64,000 bases of DNA from Platanthera guangdongensis (lineage: Eukaryota; Streptophyta; Magnoliopsida; Asparagales; Orchidaceae), in NCBI GenBank assembly GCA_039583875.1, contig CM077153.1:116494568-116558567 (forward strand), written 5' to 3'. Below the pieces are notes generated by a model. The model ran no database searches. It saw nothing but the letters and a program-made list of their open reading frames with translations, and was not told the DNA's origin. The position numbers and the translations under genes were made by a program. Positions 9,660-19,862 of the stretch are shown in pieces (position 1 is the stretch's first letter; each line of letters begins with the position of its first letter).

Positions 9660-10800
9660 TACATATCTTACAGGTAAAAGCGCTTCAAGTCATCACCACT
9701 CCAAGTGAGACTCATGGTCTCGCTCTCCATATTCTGGAGGCAATACCCTCCTTCCTTCAATGCTTCTTTCACAATATATGGACCCTCCTAGTTGGGGTTG
9801 AGCTTTCCCACAGCTGCTGATCTTCCTGCTACATCTACCTTCTTCAAGACTAAGTTCCCCTCTGCAAATTATTTGACTATGATGTGCTTGTCAAAGTACT
9901 TAGCCATTCTCCTCTTCACCTCTTCCTGTCGGATGGTGGAGAGGTCACGCAGCTCCTCCACCATGTCAAGGGAGAGCCGCAACTCCTCATTCCCAGCTTG
10001 CCACTCCCCCTGCCCTCCCGGGCCTCTGCCACCCGAGGTGTCTGAACTTCTAATTCTATGGGAAGTACTGCTTCGCAGCCATGGGAGAGCTTGAACTGGG
10101 TCTCCCCTATAGCTGTGTTGGGGGTTGTCCTCAGCGCCCAGAGGACCGAGGGAAGCTGCTCCACCGAGCTCCCCTTCAAGTTCTCAACCTTCTTCTTCAA
10201 GAGGTTCACAATGATCTTGTTCGCCGCCCCCACCTGACCATTGCTCCTGGGTGGTGGACCTAGGCAAATCTGAGATCAATTCTGAGCTACTCGCAGAATC
10301 TTATGAATTATACGCTGGCGAACTGAGGCCCGTTGTCCGTGACGATGGCCTACGACATCCCATGGCGGCAGATGATCTCCCACCCAAAACAATTTCTGAT
10401 GACCTGGGAGGTCACCTTGGCCAGCGCCTTCACCTCCAACCACTTGGAAAAGAAATCTATCATTACCAACAGGAACCTCCTCTGCCCGCTGGCCTAGGGG
10501 ACTGGTCCAACCAAATCCATCCCCCAAATTTTGAAGGGCTAGGGGGTCGTGATGCTCTTGAGATGTTGAGCCGGTTGTAGTTGGAGGGGGCAAACAACTT
10601 GCATTTGTGGTACCTCTTTGTGAACTCTGTATCATTGTGGCCCAGGGTTGGCCAGAAGTACCCCTGTCTGACAATCCTCCCTTCCTAGGTCCGACTCCCA
10701 GAGTGACTCCCACACTCCTCAGAGTGGACTTCTTCCAAGATCCTCTGCACTTCCCTCTAAGCCACGCAATGGGCCAGTATTCCCTAGAGAGTCTTCCGAT
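9660..10800 (-). pseudogene. Element C: Tat-like Ty3/gypsy integrase
   Basis: Read on the minus strand, several frames give integrase pieces: a core with VMIDFFSKWLEVKALAKVT and VTDNGPQF (first two catalytic Asp), then NGQVGAANKIIVNLLKKK, LRTTPNTAIGETQFKLSHG and a GKLNPN/EGPYIV tail near 9800. The third catalytic residue, Glu in the NGQVEAANK motif of relatives, reads Gly here (codon at 10228-10230). Frameshifts and stops occur throughout, so this is a dead copy. The wording of the motifs fits the Tat group of plant Ty3/gypsy elements. Confidence 0.8.
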
Positions 10801-10804
10801 ACAA

Positions 10805-11632
10805 CTATCCGTCCCGGAGGAGATAATATGCCGACTTATATCTAAACTTCTTTTTTTCCATCCCCTCCGGATACTCTCCTGTGTAAAGTAAGGTCATGAA
10901 TGGGTCCATCCACGAGGGGTGTTGATCCACCTCCATCAGCTCTCCCTCTTCAATGGAAGGGCGGAATAGATCAGTGATGGTACCCCCCACCCGGGGACCG
11001 CGCTTTGTCAGCTGATCGACCTGCTCGTTCTCCTCTCGGGGCACATGTCAGATGGAGAAGGTCTAGAACATGCCAATAACCCCCTTCTCTTTTTATAAGT
11101 ATAATCGGAGGGTAGGCTCCATTGCTTCTAACTCCCCGTTGATCTGGGAAGTCACCATCATGGAGTCAGTGAGTACCTCCACGTCAAGCACCCCTAACTC
11201 CCTGGCCAAGCGCAGCCCTGCTATCACGGCCTCGTATTCGGCCTGGTTGTTAGTGATGGGGAAGTGCACCACCACTGCTTGCTCGATTCTCGTCCCTTGG
11301 GGGCTTTCCAAGACTACCCCCACCCCCAAGGAATGTCTTCCCGAAGCTCCGTCTACCTTCACCTTCCACGAAGCCGGATGAGTGAGCTCTTCCTCCGCCA
11401 CCTCGACCATGTAGTCGACCAAAAAGTCGGGCATTACTTGGGCTTTGATCGAGAGGCGGGGGACAAAGGAGATGTCAAACTCACTCAGTTCCACAGACCA
11501 CTTAGCCAACCTGCCCAAATGCTCCACCCCCTCAAAGATGTTGCGGAGGGGATGGTCAGTCACCACTCGGATGGAGTGTGTCTGGAAGTAAGGCCGGAGC
11601 CTCCGAGCCGAGATGATTAGAGCGAAGGCCAA
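10805..11632 (-). pseudogene. Element C: RNase H and second RNase H-like domain
   Basis: The minus frame from 11632 begins in the RT connection/RNase H region (VVTDHPLRNIFEG, LAKWSVELSEFDISFVPR). It runs into a second RNase H-like module: VKVDGASGRHSLGVGVVL, NNQAEYEAVIAGLRLA and VEVLTDSMMVTSQI. An extra RNase H of this kind is characteristic of Tat elements. A further frame (11044-10805) gives PREENEQVDQLTKR and the linker to integrase. The frame breaks near 11093. Confidence 0.8.
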
Positions 11633-11639
11633 CTTTTCC

Positions 11640-12917
11640 TAGATGGGGTACCGAAGCACGGCCTTCCTCAGGACACGGCTTACAAAATATATGGGGAGCT
11701 TCCTCTTCCCCTCTTATCGAACCAGGATGGAGCTCAGGGCCTCTGCTCCGACCCTGAGATACAAGTACTGGTCCTCCCCCTCCTTCAGCCCTTGGAGCAG
11801 TGGAGCCTGGGTCAACTGCTTCTTCAGTGCCTGGAATGCCTCCTCGCACTCCTATGTCCACTCAAACTTATGGCCTCCCCACACTGTCTTAAAGAAGGGG
11901 AAGCACTTCTCCTCAGCCCGGGAGAGGAACCTGCTCAATCCTGCCAGCTTCCTTGTCAACCGCCGCACCTCTTTGGCATTTTGAGGTGACCCCAGCTCCA
12001 TGATGGTTTTGATCTTGTCGGGATTTGTCTCGACCCCCGTGGGGGTGAGGAGATGTCCCAAGAACTTCCCTGTACTGGCCCTGAAAACACACTTCAGGGG
12101 GTTCAGCCGCATCTTGTATTTGCGCGGGGTGGTGAAGGTTTCCTACAGGTCCTGGAGGTGAGAGTCCACATCTCGACTCTTGATCATGAGGCCATCTACA
12201 TACACCTCCAGGTTCCTCCCCTTCTATTCTCGGAAGACCCTATCCATCATCTTCTGGTATGTTGCCCCTGCATTCTTCAGCCTGAAGGGCATCATCTTGT
12301 AGCAGTAGCACCCATCCCCCGTGATAAACGAGACATCTTTGATGTCTGGGAGGGGGGGGGGGTGCATCCTAATATGGTGATAACCTGAAAATGCATCTAA
12401 GAAGCTCATTATAGGAAAACCGACGGCCGAGTCAACCAGCGCATCGATCTGAGGTAAAGGATAACAGTCCTTAGGGCATGATTTATTAAGCAAAGAAAAA
12501 TCAACACACATACGCCACCGACCGTCTCCTTTTTAATCATAACTACATTGGAGACCAAACCGGGGTATTGTATTTCAGATACAAAGCTAGCCTCGAGGAG
12601 TTTGGCCACCTCCTCCTTGATGGGCTCAGCCAGCTTGTTTGCGGTGGACTTTTTCTTTTGTTGGACGGGGCGAGCTCCTGGGTCCAGGTTGAGTCGATGA
12701 CAGGCCACGTCCGCATAAATCCCCGGCATCTCCGTTGTGCACCATGAGAAGATGTCCAGGTTCTTCTGGAGGCATGCCAACATCCTGCCCTGAGCCTCCG
12801 GGGTCAGCCCCCCGCTGATGCATACCTTCTCCACCGTTCCTCCAAGGGTGAGAACCTCCATTTCTACGACCTCTTTCGCAGCCTCCAGCCTGAACTGCTC
12901 CCCCCATTCTCCGACTT
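11640..12917 (-). pseudogene. Element C: Tat-like reverse transcriptase, truncated at its 5' side
   Basis: The minus-strand RT starts from GGTVEKVCISGGLTPEAQ-like sequence near 12850 and passes RPVQQKKKSTANKLAEPIKEE, NKSCPKDCYPLPQIDALVDS and FLDAFSGYHHIRMHPPP. It continues to DIKDVSFITGDGCYCYK and MPFRLKNAGATYQKMMDRVF. The active-site box reads YVDG (12191-12202) where YVDD is expected. A G-run on the plus strand (12351-12361) encodes the PPP just after MH. Homology with element M starts abruptly at about 12917, so the gag and protease side is missing. Confidence 0.8.
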
Positions 12918-12974
12918 AAATACATGTCACATGGACCAATCAACTACTAATTATATTTGAAATTACTTATGTCG

Positions 12975-13760
12975 GGACTTGAGAAAAATTCAGAGATCTA
13001 TACTGCATTTCTCGAGAGATTTGCTTGTACTTGAGAAAACATTTTCTGTTTCTCGAGAAGAATTATGAAGTTCTCGAGAAAAGTACTTAGAAAAAAATGT
13101 GGAGGTGGAAATCAGCTGTCTCGAGAATGAAAGTAAGTACTCGAGAAAAATGAATTTTTGTTCTCGATAACAAGTATCCTGGTACTCGAGAATAATGAAG
13201 CATCTCGAGAAAAGGTTCAGACTCTCGAGAAGAGTATTCAAGGTCTTGAGAAAAGGTTCCTGGTTCTCGAGAACTATACATGGCCTTCTCGAGAAAAATA
13301 TTTTGCTTCTCGAGAAAAAGACTTGGTAAGAAAATAAAGGTGGAATATAGGCATCTCGAGAAAGAGAAGAAGTACTCGAGAAAAATGAACTTCTGTTCTC
13401 GAGAAGATTATTTTGTTACTCTAGAGGAATAATGCATCTCGAGAAAACAAATTTGTTACTCGAGAGGAGAATCTGCTACTCAATAAAAGACTTCTGGTTC
13501 TCGAGAAGTAAAGTTTGCCTTCTCGAGAAATAACATGTGGCTTCTCGAGAAAAGGACTTAGAAAAATATTTTTACTGGAAGTGAGGTAACTCGAGAAGGA
13601 AAGTCATGGAGTACTCGAGAACACATGCCTTTCTCGAGAACATCACTAAGATTTCTTGAAAACTGCTTCTGCAACTCGAATACATGACTGATCTTACTCG
13701 AGTATAAACTAAAGTTCTTCTCGAGTACAAAAGTTCCTACTCGAGAAAAAGACTTATAAA
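12975..13760. repeat. TTCTCGAGAA dyad array with downstream TATA-like motif
   Basis: Some 30 copies of CTCGAGAA, TTCTCGAG or the full TTCTCGAGAA palindrome are spaced 15-30 bp apart. A TATA-like motif, CTTATAAATATT, follows at about 13749. This is the same order as in LTR A. I read it as the U3 part of an unidentified LTR, but both LTR ends are missing. Short apparent frames across it are repeat artefacts. Confidence 0.75.
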
Positions 13761-14192
13761 TATTCCTGTAAAACTGTAAACTTATTTTCTTCAAGAAATA
13801 CAACAATCAACATTTCTCCTATTGCTTTAGTGCTTGAAAAAGATGTGCGTCCCAATAGAGAGGCTACACATGAGTGAACACCATGGATCACACAATGAGA
13901 GATTACAATGTATGGTCATGTGTTTGGTGATTCATTGTAGACTGACATTGGTCTACACTTGACAAATATATCCTACAAACACTCAGCTAGAAAAGACATC
14001 AAATACAAACTTAATTCATCTTAGTTCAAGGGTGACTTCATACAAATCTGGTTTATTATGGATGCAATACCCAACATCTAGTTTTGATGTGACAGGTATA
14101 ACTTAAGTGCATGGTTAATGTATGGTTAGAAGTTTGGTCACCCAAATAAGATTTTGCACTTGTAATCCCTCAAGAAGCAAAATTCATATTGA
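13761..14192. other. Anonymous DNA with no recognised feature
   Basis: After the TATA-like motif the sequence is of ordinary composition with no frame, repeat or terminal motif I recognise. It may be leader or R/U5 of the LTR suggested by the preceding array. Element D is inserted at its right end, and the same host DNA resumes at 22755. Confidence 0.4.
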
Positions 14193-14197
14193 CCTTT
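14193..14197. repeat. Target-site duplication CCTTT, left copy (element D)
   Basis: CCTTT directly before the TGATAAG start of the left LTR is repeated at 22750-22754 directly after the right LTR. Five-base duplications are usual for LTR retrotransposon integration. Confidence 0.9.
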
Positions 14198-14379
14198 TGA
14201 TAAGTTGTAAATATACCTATTTTTATGTACATTAAATAAGTCGTTTTACTTTACTTTTGTCATTTTTACTTATTTTTCTTTAATAAATTGCTTCTTTTTG
14301 TAAAAATTTTCTAACTTAAGCTTATTTTTGTTTCATGAAATTTTTAGGAAAAATTGGAAACAAATGCAAGTACACGCCC

Positions 14380-14830
14380 ATGTACTATGTGTCACGCCCG
14401 TGACCTGGGCGTGACACTTCAAATTCCAGTGAATCACCCGTTTTTGAAGAAAACTCATGTGACACGCCCGGGCACACGCCCGTGTCATGCGATATGCCCC
14501 CGTGACCAAGACCCGTGTCACTCCCGCTCGATGAAATGCGCCCAACGATCGTCGACCGACCCGACACGCCCAGCGTCACGCCAGTGACCGAGGGCGTGAC
14601 TCCTCCACCTAGCTGACAAGACTGTGCCGACAACTTTTCGACGGAACCCGCGCCCAGTTCAACTTCCACGACACGCCCAGCGTCACGCCCGTGACCGGGG
14701 GCGTGACCTCCACGTTTTTAGCCGTGAAGTCAACTTTGCAGTCAAATCACCGATCAGCTCATGTACAGTAGTGACACCCCCCCCCCCCCCCCCGATACGC
14801 TCGTGTCGGAGGGCGTGTACTTTGATTTTT
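14380..14830 (+). repeat. ACACGCCCGTGT / GTCACGCCCGTGAC dyads in 5' LTR D
   Basis: Repeated interrupted palindromes with CCC or GGG centres occupy the region before the TATA box. The matching block in the 3' LTR is 20036-20480. The core is nearly the same as the dyad of the unrelated chromovirus LTR B. A C17 run lies at 14777-14793; its partner at 20445-20463 is C19. Confidence 0.8.
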
Positions 14831-15689
14831 TTCCTATAAATACCAGTGTTCTGTATGTATTCCTGTTCCTTTTCTTTGGATCCACTTTCCAAGGGGAGGT
14901 GCTGCTTAGGAGGTTTTAAAGCTATGTAATGGGATTTTCTCTCTCTCTCTCTTTTGTTTTAGTTTTACCTTTGTAATCCTCTTTTATTCTTAATACAAAT
15001 GTAGTTTTTTCCATTATAATGTTTTGGACTTCATCTATGTGCTCACCCTTTGCAATCTTATTTTTTTTAACTTTGACTTTTCTCGTTCTTTTTATGGGTA
15101 TGTGAGTGTATGAGTATAGGTTTTTACTTTGATGTTCTTATTATTGTTTGTACTTAGTTTTGTTAGATTTAGCACTTTTATAGCTTTTATTCCATTCCTA
15201 TAAACCCGTAAAAGCATTTTCAAAGTAATTTTCATTTTTCACTAACTTAGTTTTTCTTGTTTAGGATGTAAAACGTTTTCGTTCTTTTTTCTTTATTTTC
15301 ACTTTTTTAGCACTTTTACGGAGTTATAGGAATGAATATATAGTCGTTTTAATTTTTCGTGCACTTTGATTTTCATTTTAAACTTTTGCTCGTTTTATTT
15401 TTTTGACTTCATTTTACGCATTTTTAGCACATTCTAGCGGTAGAAATGTATTTGTTTTCATTTTTCGAGCACATCCATTTTGCATTTATTTGCAAAACAT
15501 TTTGCTCCGTTAATTTTTATTTTCACTTTTTATGCATTTCTACCGCATTGCAGCGGTAGAAATGTAGTTATTTTAATTTTTCAGCAACTTAGTTTTTCGC
15601 CTTTTTTGTACGTGTGCGTGCATGTATGAGTTAATTTTCATAGCTTTCTTTCAATTCATGTAGAGTGTGTGCGTGTGCGTATTTATTTC

Positions 15690-16040
15690 TGCCTACTCGT
15701 TAAGAGTTAAATGGTGCGGTGTGTGTTTTCATTTCTATCGAGTGTGTGGGTATATGCATTTATTTCCTCCGACTCGTTTGAGTAGGACCCGCTTTATTTT
15801 TCCTCCTACTCATTTGAGTAGGGCTTGTGTGTGAGAGTTTTTAAATTTTGTAGAGTGTGTGTGTGAGGTTTCTTTTAAGTAGAGTGTGTATGTGAGTATT
15901 TCAATTCAGTAGAGTGTGTGCGTGGGTGTATTTATTTTCTCCTTCTCGCTTGAGTATGACTCGCTTTATTTTTCTATCGCCCACTCGTTTGAGTCGGGAC
16001 TCGTCATTTACTGCTTTCATTTACCTCCTACTCGTTCGAG
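15690..16040 (+). repeat. CTACTCG-TT-GAGTAG inverted-repeat block in 5' LTR D
   Basis: At least five short inverted repeats (CTACTC/GAGTAG with a 4-base centre such as GTTT, ATTT or GTTC) lie downstream of the TATA box, interspersed with GTAGAGTGTGTG-type repeats. The 3' LTR has the same block at about 21375-21735. Confidence 0.7.
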
Positions 16041-17010
16041 TAGGGATTGCAATTTACTGCTTTCCTTTTACTGCTTTCTTTTATTGCTTTCATTTTCTGC
16101 TTTATTTTATCGCTTTCTAACGCTTGTCGTCCCCATTCCGATGAGTGGCTAACCATTCTTAGCCCTCAGTATCGAAGAGCATTGGACAGATAAAATAGCT
16201 TTAAATAATTAAAGGTCCTGTTTTTCTAATTAATTAAATTACTTAAGGTTTTCCTCGGGTTTACGAAGCATAAGACCACATAATCGATGTGTGGGCTCTA
16301 TTTTCGTAGTCCATACACTAGCTAGCCGAGAGGTCATGCGTATGGACCGATCACTCCTTGGTAAATGGAGTTTCGCACTAACCCTCGAGAGAGAAGGCGC
16401 ACAAACTCAACCGGATTGGGTTCCCCACCCAATAGCGGAGTTCTTAGCGTAATGCGAGTGTTAAGAGGAATCCTTCGTCGGACTAACGTTCGGTCGAATA
16501 GTCTTAGCGTTCAGGTGAGCGATATTTCTATAGGTAGGTGAGCTCATTTTAGTGGAACCTCCACAGCCAAGTCTCCGCCTTAATTAATTTGAAACTTAGG
16601 ATCTCTTTTTTTAAAAGTTTATTTTAGTTCAAATTTCATTTGATGCCGTCGCGCTAAGCTTTTCATCTGCTCCACCTTTTTAACGCTTTTATTTTTAATG
16701 CCTTTTGTTTTTATATATTTAAAAATATCCCGACAAGATAATATCGGTAAAATAATAGTCCCCTCTATGGAAGAGTAGAAATAATCGACCCGACCCCGAG
16801 AACAATATGACCTTGATATTTCACACCGGAATATCCTGTACTACTCACGATAGGTGCACTTGCCTCCTTTCGTTAAAACTCGACCTCATCTGTTTTATAT
16901 CCAAATAATAAATCTGCGCGCCCCGTTTTCTAAATAAAACCAAATCCTTTTTTCTTAAATAAAACCGCTCGGGAAGACGTGAGCTCGTAATAATTTTTAG
17001 AGTTTTAACC

Positions 17011-17050
17011 TGCATCAAGTTTTTGGCGCCGTTGCAGTGGACTTGATGCA
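17011..17050 (+). other. LTR-end hairpin with primer-site-like loop (5' LTR D)
   Basis: TGCATCAAGT (17011-17020) and ACTTGATGCA (17041-17050) are perfect reverse complements. The 20-base loop contains TTTTGGCGCCGTTGC, almost the same as the true primer-binding site 47-50 bp downstream. The 3' LTR has the same structure at 22696-22735. Confidence 0.85.
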
Positions 17051-17067
17051 AAAATTATAAATCAAGT

Positions 17068-17088
17068 TTTTGGCGCCGTTGTCGAGGA
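17068..17088 (+). other. Primer-binding site of element D
   Basis: TTTTGGCGCCGTTGTCGAGGA begins four bases after the 5' LTR end, close to where minus-strand synthesis should be primed by a tRNA. Sites of the TGGCGCCGTTGCCGGGGA type are usual in Athila/Tat-group elements. Confidence 0.75.
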
Positions 17089-19844
17089 ATTTATATTCGA
17101 GTCGTTATTTTGAACTCTGGAGCCATATTAATTTTACCTCTTTTATATACAAAAAAAACATTGGCCAACAAAACCAAATAGTACTACTAATAATAATATT
17201 CATAATAATAATAATAATACAACTACTTAAAAAAACTTTAAACAAAAAAGGGGAGTTTATTTTTATAATTTCATATATATTTATGTAAAAAAACACAAAA
17301 CATGAAATAGCGTTGTTTCCAAAAAAAAATTTAAAAACTTATAAAACTAAAAACTTGAAAACACTATAAAACTAAAAAATTTAGACAATGAAAAAACTTT
17401 AAAAAAAATTTTGTTTTTTTATGAAAAAACTACAAAAAAACAAAAAAAACAAAAAAAACCTAAAAACCTAAAAATCTAAAAACTAAAAAACTCTAAAAAA
17501 TTAAAAAAACACAAAAACTAAAAAGAAAAAACTAAAAAACCTACCTAAAAATCAACTAAAAAAACCCCTACTCAAAAACACACAAAAAACCTATATATAT
17601 ACTAATTTATTATTTTAAAATGTATATATATCTAAAAAAATCCTCTCACCTCAATAAAATTCTCGTATATATTTTGTTTTCATTTCTTTTATTTTCTTTC
17701 AAACACCAAAAAAAATACCAAAAAATAATAAACACTGGAAATAAATAAAACTTTTCTATTAATTAAACATTATATATTTATTTTGTCGCATCGACACGTT
17801 TCGCACTATTCTGCGCATTCGGGGATCGCATTTCTGTCGCACTCATAAACTAAGACGTTAGTTTCGAGTCACACACACTTGCCCACTACCGTCCACAACC
17901 TTTTGGTCGAATTTATCATTTTTTTCCTGTTATAGTTTTGCTATTTTTTTCTTAATAATGCAGGGTATCAACTCGGGCCTCCCCGAACTCGTCTTATGAA
18001 AGCTTCTACCCTCTTTTTTTTATTTTTGTACATATTGTGTTTTGTATATTCTCATTCCGCATACTTAGATTGCAACATTGGGGACAATGTTGGGTTTAAG
18101 TATGAGGGTGTTTTCCTATTTTTCCTATTCTGCACATTTTATATTTTGCATTTAGCAAACATACAAAAAAATGCAAAAAAATTTAAACATAAAAAATTTT
18201 TTTCCTTGTTTTTATAATTTAAAAAAATATTCATAAAGCGAAAAATTTCAAAAAAAAAATTTAATAAAACCCAAAAAAAAAAAATTATAAAACCAAAATA
18301 AAAAAATACCCTTTTTAAAAAACACAAAAATTCAAAAAAATTGTTGTTTTTTTACTTTGTATATTTTTTGTCTCCCTTTTTAGCAAGCCCGCGGCGTTCA
18401 ACTCATCGAAACAACCACCTAAATAAGAGTCTGTTCGCGGGCCATCAAGTTTTTACTTTGTACATTTTTTTGTAAAAATCTCTTTCCCCCCTCTCTTCAA
18501 CTTTGAAAATCTATTTTTTGTAACAATAATCTCTCTTTTCCCCATATCTTCTTAATAAATAACAATTTTTTTTCCCCTTTCTTGTAAATAACTTATCAAA
18601 ATAAACTAAAAAACTCAAAAAACTTAGAAAATCCAAAAAAACCCTAAAAAGACAAAACTTTAAAAATTCAAAAAAAAAAAGATAATAACTTAAAATAAAA
18701 AAAAGAAGATAAAAACTGGAAAATAAAAAAAAAAGATAATAATAAAAACAAATACAAAAAATGATAAAAACTCTAAAAATCCAAAAAATTTGAAATTATG
18801 TAACGAAAAAAATCGAATATCTCATTCTTAACCATTTTTGCGCTCCAAACTTTTAGTTGCGAGTTAATTTATAAGCGAATTTTATTTATTCTTTGTTTAG
18901 TATAATTGGAGATCGATAGATTTAGATATCTGGGGTTAAGTTTTAAAGATTTTCTTATGCTTTATTTTTTTATTTAGATAGAGACCTGTTTTCTGCACCA
19001 ATTCTACTCATCTAAATAGTTGCACATTTAGTTTGTTAGAAAATAACAATCTTAGATTTCAAGTTATGTTTACTCCAAGCTTTTTTTTCTAAATATATGA
19101 ACGTTTAAGTTATAAAGGTTGCTCTCAAATTTTTTTTTATTAAATCTAGTTTTCTTTCTGAAAAATCCTATCACCTTTTTTTCATGTCTGACTTGACATG
19201 ATTTTGATCCTTAAAAGACCCTATGTCAATGGTAATAAGATTTCGTTCAGTAAACATATGCATCTAATATTTTAAAAGATTATATGTTACGGAGTAAAAT
19301 GATAAAATTCATTACTCATATACATATACATTGTATTATTATGAAGTTGTTAAAAAAAATTTATATGTTATGGAAAATAAGATTTCGTTTTCCTAACATC
19401 CACATTCAAACCCAAAAAAAATTTCATTAGAGGTTCGAGCAAAAAAATATACCCTCGCCTCTAAATCAAAGCCTTCTTCATATACCACGATATCCCCCTC
19501 CGCCAATTTCAAATGATTCTAGATTTAATTTTAAAATCTTTTTGATAGCATAATTTGTAAATTTCATTATTTCTTATAATTCTCTCAAGCTAAAGTTTTC
19601 ATAATCCAATCTATTTTTGTTAACCTAACAAATAAAATATTTTGCTATCTATTTGCTTATAACGAGAAGTTTTTATCTGAAACTCTTTCTTTATTTAAAT
19701 TTTTATCATAATTTCGGATTTAAATCTAGTACCCCGGATGATTATTTTGATCTTTCTTTTAATTAATTCAAGCGGTAACAAAACTTAAGATTTCTTTAAT
19801 TCCATATAAATTCATATCCTACTTTTGCTCTGGAATAGCAAAAG
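17089..19844. other. Non-coding interior of element D
   Basis: The interior is strongly AT-rich with many A-tracts and T-tracts, and no frame is worth calling. It holds one extra polypurine-like motif (18095-18110) next to ACATTGGGGACAATG. Otherwise I see nothing in it. Confidence 0.8.
18095..18110 (+). other. Second polypurine-like motif inside element D
   Basis: TTTAAGTATGAGGGTG resembles the terminal tract CTTAAGTATGGGGGTA at 19845-19860 but lies about 1.75 kb upstream. It could be a secondary priming site or a remnant. Confidence 0.4.
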
Positions 19845-19862
19845 CTTAAGTATGGGGGTATT
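19845..19862 (+). other. Polypurine tract of element D
   Basis: CTTAAGTATGGGGGTATT directly precedes the 3' LTR start (TGATAAG at 19863). The same tract, on the minus strand, borders LTR J at 57167-57182. Confidence 0.8.

Larger units (their letters stand above)
14198..17064 (+). mobile_element. 5' LTR of element D
   Basis: It starts TGATAAGTTG and ends ATAAATCA. Inside are an ACACGCCCGTGTC/GTCACGCCCGTGAC dyad array (14380-14830), a C17 run (14777-14793), a TATA motif CCTATAAATACC near 14833, a CT-rich leader, and a block of CTACTCGTTTGAGTAG-like inverted repeats (15690-16040). The terminal hairpin at 17011-17050 carries a primer-site-like loop. No reading frame is credible. Confidence 0.88.

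Noticed and set aside
10276..10713. 145-codon Gly-rich minus frame in element C
   Set aside because: Wrong register; the neighbouring minus frame gives integrase motifs (VMIDFFSKWLEVKALAK, VTDNGPQF).
17068..17088. tRNA gene fragment
   Set aside because: Only the 3'-end complement is present, directly after an LTR end; this is a primer-binding site. The same holds for 28371, 39121 and 55223.
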